A stretch of DNA of 64,000 nucleotides, taken from assembly GCF_000308495.1 (NCBI RefSeq), contig NZ_BAFU01000068.1, positions 62,001-126,000 of the forward strand, written 5' to 3'. This DNA comes from Nocardia brevicatena NBRC 12119. GTDB lineage: Bacteria > Actinomycetota > Actinomycetes > Mycobacteriales > Mycobacteriaceae. The notes beneath the pieces are model-generated. The model saw nothing but the letters and a program-made list of their open reading frames with translations. It was not told where the DNA came from and did not search any database. Made by a program: the position numbers and the translations under genes. This document shows, piece by piece, positions 10,001-16,611 of the stretch (the stretch's first letter is position 1; the number at the start of each line of letters is the position of its first letter).

Positions 10001-10079
10001 TCTCCCCCGGCTTCCCATCCGGGTACGGCCCGAGCACCTGCTCCACTAGGTCTTCGGGAAAACCCTCCGGCAGCATCAT
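7047..10079 (-). CDS. WXG100-like secreted toxin candidate with C-terminal GNAT-like domain
   Basis: 1010 aa. Residues ~1-110 form the helical WXG100-like domain seen in CpnT/TNT-type exported proteins (DAWSDSAERCRVLAGRCETVSAVLRQSG). Residues ~110-310 contain hydrophobic, Gly/Ala-rich segments. Then come a Pro/acidic linker, a long coiled-coil region (~360-680), another linker, and a globular C-terminal domain (~790-1010). That domain has acetyltransferase-like features, notably NARGRGFSSMFLNAVEDYY (an R/Q-x-x-G-x-G/A-like acyl-CoA loop) and ARAGYDW. Architecture and place suggest a polymorphic toxin exported by a type VII-related route. ATGATG at its start overlaps the stop of the upstream WXG100 gene. 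An acetyltransferase toxin activity is inference. Confidence 0.75.
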   Translation of the reverse strand: MMLPEGFPEDLVEQVLGPYPDGKPGEMRLAGDAWSDSAERCRVLAGRCETVSAVLRQSGEGHTYAEASRRYADLARDLSMQADYHDSMAEQQYTGANSIELGQLNWIGIGTVMVIQLVASAYLLYAAPVKMAADRVVAQAAWRIVLRSVVETITLSGARATASRGAMVLASTVLGAVTGAGVMAAAQGWQWAQGNRKTFDWKSIAIAGISGAAGGAAGAGAAAGLAGRLGLHTGITAPAGRWATAGNMLLLGGVGGIAGAGAGLGAAAVAPVLFGDGVAMPTLEDLHVGIVTGLVGGVVGSAVHAVHTAHAAPLAPMAAQAEAGLPDTPSVKPETTGGGGEPPESVSVDLVRSDGPDHGDLAPSAASDDTTAPLPDEVGIEPEAPAVTGPEVPFPEQAARIQEATTRLSELDAAVESAMFDANVAEMAATDAASQARLRTLAWLDAKLESLELRIYSDADAEFAAENLLNDMWDRVGDAYDRANTAYQDSAGAWAAVRDTIEERNNHKIQVLDDFTRFVGDALNGASSKPSWMAALAEAHTVESVIGAKERAYATERVAAAQQHAADVSAERARDILIRTVLEERDRLAPSDAPDDEPFGRIAAALADETRIDHEVRDFEAQMQAQEARNMARAALDDQVDQHRAMSRAAEKMSDIMDELLAHAWPSELSAAAVGLTNFYLRSTRANIPDLHAAPRAATLTSVLSERFPGVADIAREQTLPDRQSTVAPNRSPADADRVPGAPRTRSEEAGSVVDSPGAGASDRLDPTSAEANTGPASRPQPDLSNLPPVRELFDTPDNQTLTARLQGLGQQYGPYRLGEVVGKHMNVAGEPDIRAAIRVEADILDEDTKIGYVRQIIAIDGDDRFVVDVAALNIENANARGRGFSSMFLNAVEDYYRSSGVDRVQVRTGAEKGAVFWARAGYDWNPNPVRLAQGVEQIRERLSSLRETASPADRYILDGLLARFAEPVTVGETVTEYPSPLELVSVVGDDPRLGVRIMEWMDLWLMKKL

Positions 10080-11860
10080 GCGCGTCCACCGATTCGGTCC
10101 CGTGCGGTATCGATCAGCAGGCGATGCAGCACCCGCGCCGGCCCGGCGGCCGGCTCACCGCCCAATTCCACCTGGGTGAATGCCGCCACCAGCGCGGCAT
10201 CCGGGTCGAGACCCGCCGGGGTGAGCGCCTGTTTCGGCAATTGCGTCCGCCAGCTCCGATAACCTGCGACCACCCGCGCCGGTCCGTCTCGGCGGTCCCG
10301 GGCACCGCTGATCCGCAGATACTCTTCGATGAGGCTGCGTTCCACCCGACGCCGCAGCCTCGGCCCCACGGCGATGGCGGCTATGGCGCCGAGATCACGG
10401 ACGAGCACGGCGTACACCGGTCGTCGTTCGGCTTCGTCCACCCATGTGCCCGTCCCGGCCTCCGCCCGCCATGCCTCGGCGAACCGTGTCGGGTCGCTCA
10501 GCGCAGACCTGCTCAATTCGATCCACGCGTGGGATGGAACGCTGGATTCGGATGCGGGAGAGGGATGATCGCCGACCGACGAGTCGGGAAGTGCCCTACG
10601 GCCGTCACGGCGATACGAAACATGCCGGTCGGAAACCACCTGCGACAGTGCCCGGCCGGGCAGATCGGCGACCGCCAGACCGGCCGGCCCGATGAAGGGG
10701 TGCCGGTCGAGCGTAGTGGTGATCGCGTCGGCGATCTGGCGTGCGATCTCGGAATCCAGGCCGACGGTGTCGAACCCCACGACGGTGAGGCCGTACCGTT
10801 CGGCCATGGCCGACATTATCCGTGCTGCCGCAGGGTCGGTCGCGGGGCTTCCGGCCGTCGGCCCGAGTGCGGGTTGCGGGCGCCGACGACCGGGGTCCGT
10901 ACCCTTGCCGGCCGTGCGCGGTGTGCCCCGAGCGGCGGGCGGCCGATGAGCCGGCGGCGGGGAGGAAGCGGGGGCCGAGACCCGATTCGGCGAGGGCGTC
11001 GATGGTCGCGACCACGGTGTGGTGGTATCCGGCCGGGGTTGCGGCGCGGTCGACCAGGGCGTTCGGCTCGGTCCGCACCCGGTGGGGCTCACGGTGTCCG
11101 GCCGGACCGGTGTTATCGGCGAGGTGGTTCGACCCGGCACGGCACCAGTGGCGGGAAAAGCACCGGGTAGCGGCTCACTCGTCTGGGCGAGGGGAGGGTC
11201 CGGCTCCGCGAGCGGCGGTGCCGTGCCGGCCAGAGAAACGGTGGGCCGCGTGTCCGGTGGCGCGGACCGTACGGATAGCCCCTCGGATAGGTCGGGTGGC
11301 TCGTCGGATCCGCCGGATGGCCGTCCGCCGGCAGTGCCCGATTCGGCTGTCGGCGTGGCGAGCGCACCCACGGTCCCGAAGGTCGGGGTGTGCCCGGATA
11401 ACCCGACGTCCCCGGGTGGTGGCACGCCGTCGCCGGCCGGTGCACCGCGTTCGGCCGGTATACCGTGACCGGCCGGTATACCGTTGCCAGTGAACGACCT
11501 CGGGGCAGACCGGTCGCCGACCGACTGCCCCGAATCGCTCGTCATCGGCCCCGAGCCGCGAATGTGACGGCCGAGTTCAAGGTCGGCGCTTTCGAAACCA
11601 TGGGTGGCATCGGCTATTCCGGAGCTCATACGGCGCAGGTTCTCCACCAGATCTTCGAAGGCACTCAGACCCTTGTCGGCACCCGGCAGATAGGTCTCGG
11701 CGAATGCCTTGCCCGGTGGATCCTCCCCCCAGCACGCACCGCACAGTTCAAGGGCCGTGCGCAGTTCGGTGAGTGCCAGCCGAGCGTCTTCGGCAATAGT
11801 TTCGAGTTCCGGGGCCAATGCCCGCAACTGTTGCGTGTCGACCTCCAACCGACCGCCCAT
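10076..11860 (-). CDS. WXG100-fold protein with long proline-rich linker and C-terminal domain
   Basis: 594 aa from an ATG at 11860 that has a near-perfect GAGGAGGT site. Residues 1-95 are a WXG100/EsxA-like helical hairpin (RLALTELRTALELCGACWGE, AFAETYLPGADKGLSAF, LRRMSSGIADATHGFE). A ~270-residue Pro/Gly/Ser/Thr-rich disordered linker follows, then a folded C-terminal domain of ~230 residues (MAERYGLTVVGFDTVGLD, PVYAVLVRDLGAIAAIA). Two-gene operons of this kind next to CpnT-like proteins are common in Nocardia. It probably acts as an export partner for the large downstream protein, with which it overlaps by four bases (10076-10079). The C-terminal domain is not identified. Confidence 0.75.
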   Translation of the reverse strand: MGGRLEVDTQQLRALAPELETIAEDARLALTELRTALELCGACWGEDPPGKAFAETYLPGADKGLSAFEDLVENLRRMSSGIADATHGFESADLELGRHIRGSGPMTSDSGQSVGDRSAPRSFTGNGIPAGHGIPAERGAPAGDGVPPPGDVGLSGHTPTFGTVGALATPTAESGTAGGRPSGGSDEPPDLSEGLSVRSAPPDTRPTVSLAGTAPPLAEPDPPLAQTSEPLPGAFPATGAVPGRTTSPITPVRPDTVSPTGCGPSRTPWSTAPQPRPDTTTPWSRPSTPSPNRVSAPASSPPPAHRPPAARGTPRTAGKGTDPGRRRPQPALGPTAGSPATDPAAARIMSAMAERYGLTVVGFDTVGLDSEIARQIADAITTTLDRHPFIGPAGLAVADLPGRALSQVVSDRHVSYRRDGRRALPDSSVGDHPSPASESSVPSHAWIELSRSALSDPTRFAEAWRAEAGTGTWVDEAERRPVYAVLVRDLGAIAAIAVGPRLRRRVERSLIEEYLRISGARDRRDGPARVVAGYRSWRTQLPKQALTPAGLDPDAALVAAFTQVELGGEPAAGPARVLHRLLIDTARDRIGGRA

Positions 11861-12415
11861 TGCCAGACCTCCTCGGGCGAAGACCCCACCATCAGTGTCG
11901 GCGGTTACACCAAGACGGTTTTCGCGCTGTCGCCGCACTGCGAGCGAGGTGAGGACAGCCCACTGCCCGAGGGGACCTTCTGCCGCCTTTTCCCGTTCCG
12001 AGCCATGCCGTATCGGTTCTACGGGTAGCGTCTCGCCGCTACGTCCGACACACAGGTCGCCGACCGACTTCGTTTCATGACATCCAGCTGGGCGGCCGAT
12101 ACTCTCATACCTGGCTCCGATCGTCGGTGTCGTCGCCTGGACCACACGCTCGAAAACGCTGCCGTGCGAACACGGTCGGCTCCCGATACAGCTGCCCTGG
12201 CATACCTCGCCGCGCTCATGCGGCTACGCGATGGCCACGTCGGCACCGATGTTGCGGCCGGCGGCTCAATTGTGATTGACACGGCCCCTCTTGCCAAGTA
12301 GGGATCTCCCTATTTCGATGCCCGAAATCCATTCGGACCCCGCTGCCGGCAGAGCCGTTGCGAAAGGTGTATCCCACTCGGGCACGTGGCCCTCCGGTCT
12401 CCGCCGACTCCGAAA
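11861..12415. other. Long intergenic region, no gene seen
   Basis: About 555 bases between the start of the WXG100 operon and the 3' end of the Imm33-like gene. Short open frames exist on both strands, but none has a plausible start with a ribosome-binding site or recognisable protein composition. The minus-strand promoter of the WXG100 operon must lie in its first 100-200 bases; I cannot assign it. Confidence 0.4.
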
Positions 12416-13197
12416 TCAAGCGAACATTGTCGCGAGTAACGATCCTCGACGTGGCACCAAAGGTTCACCGTGACGCATGATCTCGGGAGCGCCGTCACCC
12501 ACGACGACCGAACAGTCCCGAGGCAGTGCGAGGTAACCGACGATGGCCGGGTTCGCTACGGCGAGCTCGTAGAGGGTCGCGCCGCGCAGCGTGTCGTCGG
12601 TGTGCTCGTGACTCTCACCGAGACAGCCGATGAACCAGCCCGACTCGTCTTCGTCATGCGGGTAGCGATGCATCAGCACGGCCTCGGCATCCAGGAATCC
12701 CTCGCAGGTGACGGCGTACTGGACATAGTGCGGAAAGTCCAGCTCGGCTGCCGGTCCGACACTCTCGGCGACTTCGCGTTGGAACCACAGCTGTCCCACC
12801 GCCTTCGACGCGCCCGCGGCGAGGATCGGGGGAACATTCACGAAATCAGGCTCGCACAGGCCCAGCGTGCCGTCCTCACGATCCACGACGTAACAGTTCA
12901 ACCACCCGATACTCACGGTCTGCCCGTCGGTGAAACGGCTGCCCTCCCGTATCGAGTCCTCCAACCACGACACGAGCCAATCGATTCCCAGGCCGGTGAC
13001 GACATCGGGTTCGTACTCGAGGGTGAACTCGGCCTGCCCGGCGACACCGGCCGCCGTCCTACGCCGCTCCACTGTTCTCCGATGCTCTCGCGGATACCGG
13101 TCCGGGCGGCCTTCGGCAAACGCCGGTAGCAACCGAAGGTCTGCCCATGGATATCCTGCCGCAGGATCACCGCCGCCGCGCCGCGAAGCAACACCAT
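12416..13197 (-). pseudogene. Imm33/DUF2185-like immunity protein gene with internal frameshift
   Basis: The first ~45 codons are in one frame from the ATG at 13197 (MVLLRGAAAVILRQDIHG, CYRRLPKAARTGIRESIGEQ). The rest is in another frame from about 13060 (AGQAEFTLEYEPDVVTGLG, then DSGWFIGCLGESHEHTDD... in parts). The C-terminal ~80 residues resemble the DUF2185/Imm33 family of immunity-like proteins (SGWFIG followed by a Tyr/Leu-rich segment and a final VVGDGAPEI). The frame switch lies between ~13045 and 13070 and is not programmed as far as I can see. Either the gene is broken or the assembly has an indel. It sits 550 bases from the candidate toxin operon. Confidence 0.6.
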
Positions 13198-13467
13198 CGC
13201 ACCCTGGACACCCTCGCGCCGCCAGCAACAGCCCGGTCGGCCCGAATCCCACTCCCGTCCGAAAACCACAGCCCCGATCCCGGCACCCGAACGTAGCGGC
13301 CGAACGGGTCACCACCGAGTGCGGCCGACGCCCTCCCACCGAGGATGATGTATGCGAAGCTGTGCCGACCGAGTGATACGGAACGCTGGAACGGATAAGC
13401 GGGCAGCCTGTACGGTCCGGCCCTACACTCGACGCACACGCATGTTCTCGACGGAGGTGATCGGCGG

Positions 13468-14094
13468 TTGAATCCCCAGGACCCGCGCGACCAGCACACC
13501 GCACGCTATGAAGCCGGTTATCAGCCGGGGAACTACCGGGAGGCCGCCCACGACCGGGACCACGGCTACCCTTCGGGCCCCGGATACGGCCAAGATCCCG
13601 GATACGGCCAAGAGGCATACGGCGCGTACGAGCAGCCCGGTTACCCGGACCGGCAGCCGCGACCGCAGCAGGGGCCCGACGTCAACATCGGCATGTTCAC
13701 CGGTGGGGTGTTCGCGGCGGCGGTGGTAACCGCACTCGCGGCCTGGCTGTGCGCCTGGATCATCGAGATCATCGCCACCCGGGCGAGCGAAAGCGGCAAG
13801 TTCGGGGTGTGGAACCCGATGGCCCAGGACGCGTACTGGTTCGCGGTGGTGGCCTTCATCTGCACGCTGCTGGCCGGGGTGCTCTGGTATCTGCTGCGCC
13901 TGGGCACTCCGTCGCCGGAATTGTTCTTCAACTGGATCATCGGAATCCTCACGGCCGCGGCGGTGATCATTCCCCTGGCCCTGTCCAGCGACCTCTGGGT
14001 GGGTATCTCCACCGGTATCGAACATCTGGTGATCGGACTTCCGATCCTCAGCATGGTGCGCATGGTGGGCGCCAAGAGCATCGTGTACCCCTGA
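13468..14094 (+). CDS. DUF6069-like four-helix membrane protein with Gly/Tyr-rich N-terminus
   Basis: 208 aa from a TTG at 13468; a GGAGGTG site at 13453-13459 decides this start. The first ~70 residues are hydrophilic and low-complexity, with a short repeat (GYGQDPGYGQE). Four membrane helices follow (GGVFAAAVVTALAAWLCAWI, FAVVAFICTLLAGVLWYLL, WIIGILTAAAVIIPLAL, IEHLVIGLPILSMV). The helix block matches the actinobacterial DUF6069 type. Function is unknown, and the neighbours do not form an obvious operon with it. Confidence 0.75.
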   Translation: MNPQDPRDQHTARYEAGYQPGNYREAAHDRDHGYPSGPGYGQDPGYGQEAYGAYEQPGYPDRQPRPQQGPDVNIGMFTGGVFAAAVVTALAAWLCAWIIEIIATRASESGKFGVWNPMAQDAYWFAVVAFICTLLAGVLWYLLRLGTPSPELFFNWIIGILTAAAVIIPLALSSDLWVGISTGIEHLVIGLPILSMVRMVGAKSIVYP

Positions 14095-14195
14095 GAAACG
14101 AGCGAGCGGACCGTCGTGGCCGGCCGTCCATGGGCAGGCCCGGGAGCCCGAGGCTGCACGACACGACTCGGGTCGGGCCCGCATAGAGTTTCGGG

Positions 14196-14777
14196 GTGCA
14201 GAATTTCGATGCCGACCCGGATCGGTATGCGGGCCTCTCGGCTCATACCGAGCGTTATCTCGGTTCGGCCACCCACGGTGAAGGCCCGAAAACGGAAGGA
14301 CGCAGCCGAAGATTCACGATCGGCTTTCACACACACCCGCGGTTCGGGATGGTTTCCGCGGTGACCACCGGAGTGCGATCCCAGAACCTCACCACCGACC
14401 TCCCCCAGGAGTTCGTCGTCTCGGCCCTGCCCGACCAGCGCGACGAGGCCGCCTATCTGCTGCACGTGGTCGCGGATCGCGTGGTGGTCGGCGGCCGGGG
14501 CTACGAGTACGGGCGCGGATACATCAATATCGAGCCCCTGATCCCCGGAAGCGGTATCGAATTCCTGCTCGCCTGGACCCACCCGTACACCGAGGAGGGA
14601 TTCGACCTCTATCGGGACGAGCACGACGAACCGGCACTGCGGTACATCACTCTCATCCCCGCCACCCGGGCCGAATTCGAGTTCGCACGCGACCGGGACG
14701 ACCCACTCCCCCTGCTCGAACTCTGGGAATCCCACGAGACCCATCTGCTCGATATCTACCGCTCGTCGGCGGTGTGA
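14196..14777 (+). CDS. Suppressor-of-fused (SUFU)-like domain protein
   Basis: 193 aa from a GTG at 14196. The sequence has the bacterial SUFU-domain look: an acidic N-terminus, FHTHPRFGMVSAVTTGVRSQ, LPQEFVVSALPDQRDEAAYL, then IEPLIPGSGIEFLLAWTHPY and a terminal acidic helix. SUFU-fold proteins in bacteria are often immunity proteins of polymorphic toxin systems. Its place among Imm33-like and DUF4304-like genes fits an orphan immunity gene. Alternatives include a general protein-binding role. Family assignment is by pattern only. Confidence 0.6.
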   Translation: MQNFDADPDRYAGLSAHTERYLGSATHGEGPKTEGRSRRFTIGFHTHPRFGMVSAVTTGVRSQNLTTDLPQEFVVSALPDQRDEAAYLLHVVADRVVVGGRGYEYGRGYINIEPLIPGSGIEFLLAWTHPYTEEGFDLYRDEHDEPALRYITLIPATRAEFEFARDRDDPLPLLELWESHETHLLDIYRSSAV

Positions 14778-14874
14778 GCACGGACGACCGTCGGTTCCCG
14801 GGCACTCGCTGCGAGCGGAGCGCTTCCCGCGGACATCCTCGGCCAACACCTGGATGAGTGGCACCATATGGGGC

Positions 14875-15117
14875 ATGAACAAAGCCACCGTGTACCTTCC
14901 CGAGGAGTTGGAGGCTCGGTTGGACGCGGAAGCGGCGGCCACCGGGGTCAGCAAGGCCGAGCTGATTCGCCGCGGGGTCACGATGCTGCTCGATGCTTCG
15001 ACCCGGCCGAAGTCGGATACTTCCCTGCCGGTGTTCCGCAGTGGGCGTTCCCGCACAGCGGACGAGATGGACGACGATATCCACGCCCACCTCGAGCAGC
15101 AGGCCGCTCGGCGGTGA
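14875..15117 (+). CDS. vapB: VapB-type ribbon-helix-helix antitoxin
   Basis: 80 aa from the ATG at 14875 (MNKATVYLPEELEARLD); an upstream in-frame ATG at 14854 is less likely. The N-terminal strand plus SKAELIRRGVTMLL form the ribbon-helix-helix DNA-binding fold of CopG/VapB antitoxins. The C-terminal tail (DEMDDDIHAHLEQQAARR) is the likely toxin-binding segment. Its stop overlaps the GTG start of the PIN toxin gene (GTGA at 15114-15117). The toxin reading frame is damaged, so this antitoxin may now be solitary. Confidence 0.85.
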   Translation: MNKATVYLPEELEARLDAEAAATGVSKAELIRRGVTMLLDASTRPKSDTSLPVFRSGRSRTADEMDDDIHAHLEQQAARR

Positions 15118-15547
15118 TCGTTGTCTCCGAACCTCCGGGCTGTTCGCAGCTTTCGATGCCGATCAGGACGAACACGAACAAGCGGTCGCAGTCATGGAGC
15201 GGGAGACCCTGGTGATCTCTCCACTGGTGTTGACCGAATTGGATCACCTCATTCACCGTGACATCGGTTTCTCCGCCGCTATGGAAGTGACCGACGCATT
15301 GATGGCCCGCATGATCGAAGGGCGATACCGGCTCGCTGAATTGAAGCATGTCGATCTGGCCACAGCACAGACGGTGCGCGCCAAATATGAAGGACTGCGC
15401 CTGGACTTGGCGGACGCTGTCGGCGTGGTCCTGGCGGACAAATACCGCACCGACAGTATCTTCACTCTGGATCAACGAGACTTCCGCGCCATAGAGCCAC
15501 TCACCCAGGGCGTTTCGGCCCTCCGGATCTTTTCGGCCGATATGTAG
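15114..15547 (+). pseudogene. vapC: VapC-type PIN-domain toxin with 1-nt deletion in the first catalytic Asp codon
   Basis: The GTG at 15114 begins VIVVS, then the frame is lost at about 15130. From 15131 the normal PIN sequence continues in another frame (TSGLFAAFDADQDEHEQAV ... LVLTELDHLIHR ... TDSIFTLDQRDFRAI). Inserting one C after GA at 15129-15130 restores VVSDTSGLFAAFD, so the missing base lies in the codon for the first metal-binding Asp. The other acidic residues are present (E in LTELD, D in RLDLADAVG, D in TLDQRDF). The VapC ribonuclease is therefore disabled, or a base was lost in the assembly. No in-frame start codon can rescue it. Confidence 0.8.
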
Positions 15548-15649
15548 CATCGCGAATACCGCGGCGTTACAAACCTGTTCGCCGGCTTACCGGCGAGAAA
15601 GTCGGCAGACGGATGAGCAACGGCAACCGAACACAGGACCGGTGAATCC

Positions 15650-16273
15650 TTATCTGTCTCCGGGCGACGGACGGTTGAGCGCCCACTCGATGAGGCGATC
15701 GACATATCCGCCGGCGTGGGATCGGTCGGCATAGGCGCGGCGCAGCCCGGCACACGCGGTCCGCAATTCCGGTGTCTGCCCGTGCTCGGCCAGCAGCACC
15801 ACCAGCGCATCCCAATGACCCACCTCTTTGTCCGGCAACGCCGACAGCTCGGCGGCATAGCGCCCTGGTTTCAGCAGCTCCACCGCCCGGCCCGCCTCCT
15901 TCGCCACTGCGGCAAGAAGATCGGCACGCAGCCGGTTCACGTCCGCGCCATCCGTCACCCGCCACAGGTCGGTGCCGTCCACACACCGAACCCGCCCTTC
16001 GAGGACCCGAATCCCGTCAGCGGCTTTCGCCTTGTCGATCGAGCCGGCAGCCCCGCGTTTCCATTCCCACCATATCTTCGGCACTACGGACGTATCGAGA
16101 AAGAACAGCCGGTCGTCCCATGCCGAGCCGCGCGACCCCTGCTTCTGGACCACGACAACGCCCTCGCCGGTGACAAGCCGCCAGACACCGCCGAAACCGC
16201 GAAAGCCCATCGGGCGAAGCACCGTACCGATATCCCGCATCAGGGACCTGACGACAGCGTCGAGATCAAGCAT
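15650..16273 (-). CDS. DUF4304-like protein
   Basis: 207 aa from the ATG at 16273 (MLDLDAVVRSLMRDIGTVLRP); longer upstream starts add an unlikely Arg/Cys-rich extension. The N-terminal ~130 residues match the DUF4304 pattern: a helix ending LRPMGFRGFGGVWR, a strand VVVVQKQGSR, and an aromatic core (IWWEWKRG). Some DUF4304 proteins occur as immunity-like genes in toxin loci. The C-terminal ~70 residues are helical (PGRYAAELSALPDKEVGHW). It is transcribed toward the VapBC pair. The function is not known. Confidence 0.6.
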   Translation of the reverse strand: MLDLDAVVRSLMRDIGTVLRPMGFRGFGGVWRLVTGEGVVVVQKQGSRGSAWDDRLFFLDTSVVPKIWWEWKRGAAGSIDKAKAADGIRVLEGRVRCVDGTDLWRVTDGADVNRLRADLLAAVAKEAGRAVELLKPGRYAAELSALPDKEVGHWDALVVLLAEHGQTPELRTACAGLRRAYADRSHAGGYVDRLIEWALNRPSPGDR

Positions 16274-16611
16274 TTCCCGACAATAAGATCCGGCCCGGAC
16301 AACAGCACCACCGCTCGGACTTCTCCGGCACGGGCACCGGGGACCCGACGCACCGGCATACGGAGCGCGGTGTCGGTCACCGGCCGGGAGCTCCTCGTCC
16401 GCCCAGCCGGCACCAACCACCGAGCCGGCACCTACCCCCAGAAGGCGCTGAACAGCGCGAGTGTGTCCGGTAGCTTCACTTCTGTAGTCGATTCAGGGGG
16501 AACTCCGAATATCGTCGGTGATATCACTGTCGTGCCCGAGAAGGTGCGGGCGGTCGACCGGTTGTAGTCGATCTCGCCAAATCGCCGCCCTCACTCCGAC
16601 TCCGCCGGCGC
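16274..16611. other. Intergenic region, no clear gene
   Basis: About 340 bases upstream of the DUF4304-like gene and downstream of the LuxR regulator. A plus-strand frame at ~16440-16567 ends in a coding-like stretch (SVSGSFTSVVDSGGTPNIVG) with no usable start. It may be a leftover gene end, but I cannot name it. No hairpin terminator stands out. Confidence 0.3.

Noticed and set aside
9006-10049. Plus-strand frames opposite the WXG100-like toxin gene
   Set aside because: Low-complexity shadows with no ribosome-binding site.
12077-12301. Plus-strand 74-codon frame in the WXG100 upstream region
   Set aside because: No ribosome-binding site and no recognisable composition; kept as non-coding.
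13560-13640. Short tandem GGATACGGCCAAGA-like repeats
   Set aside because: They encode the GYGQ repeats of the DUF6069-like N-terminus; ordinary low-complexity coding sequence, not CRISPR.
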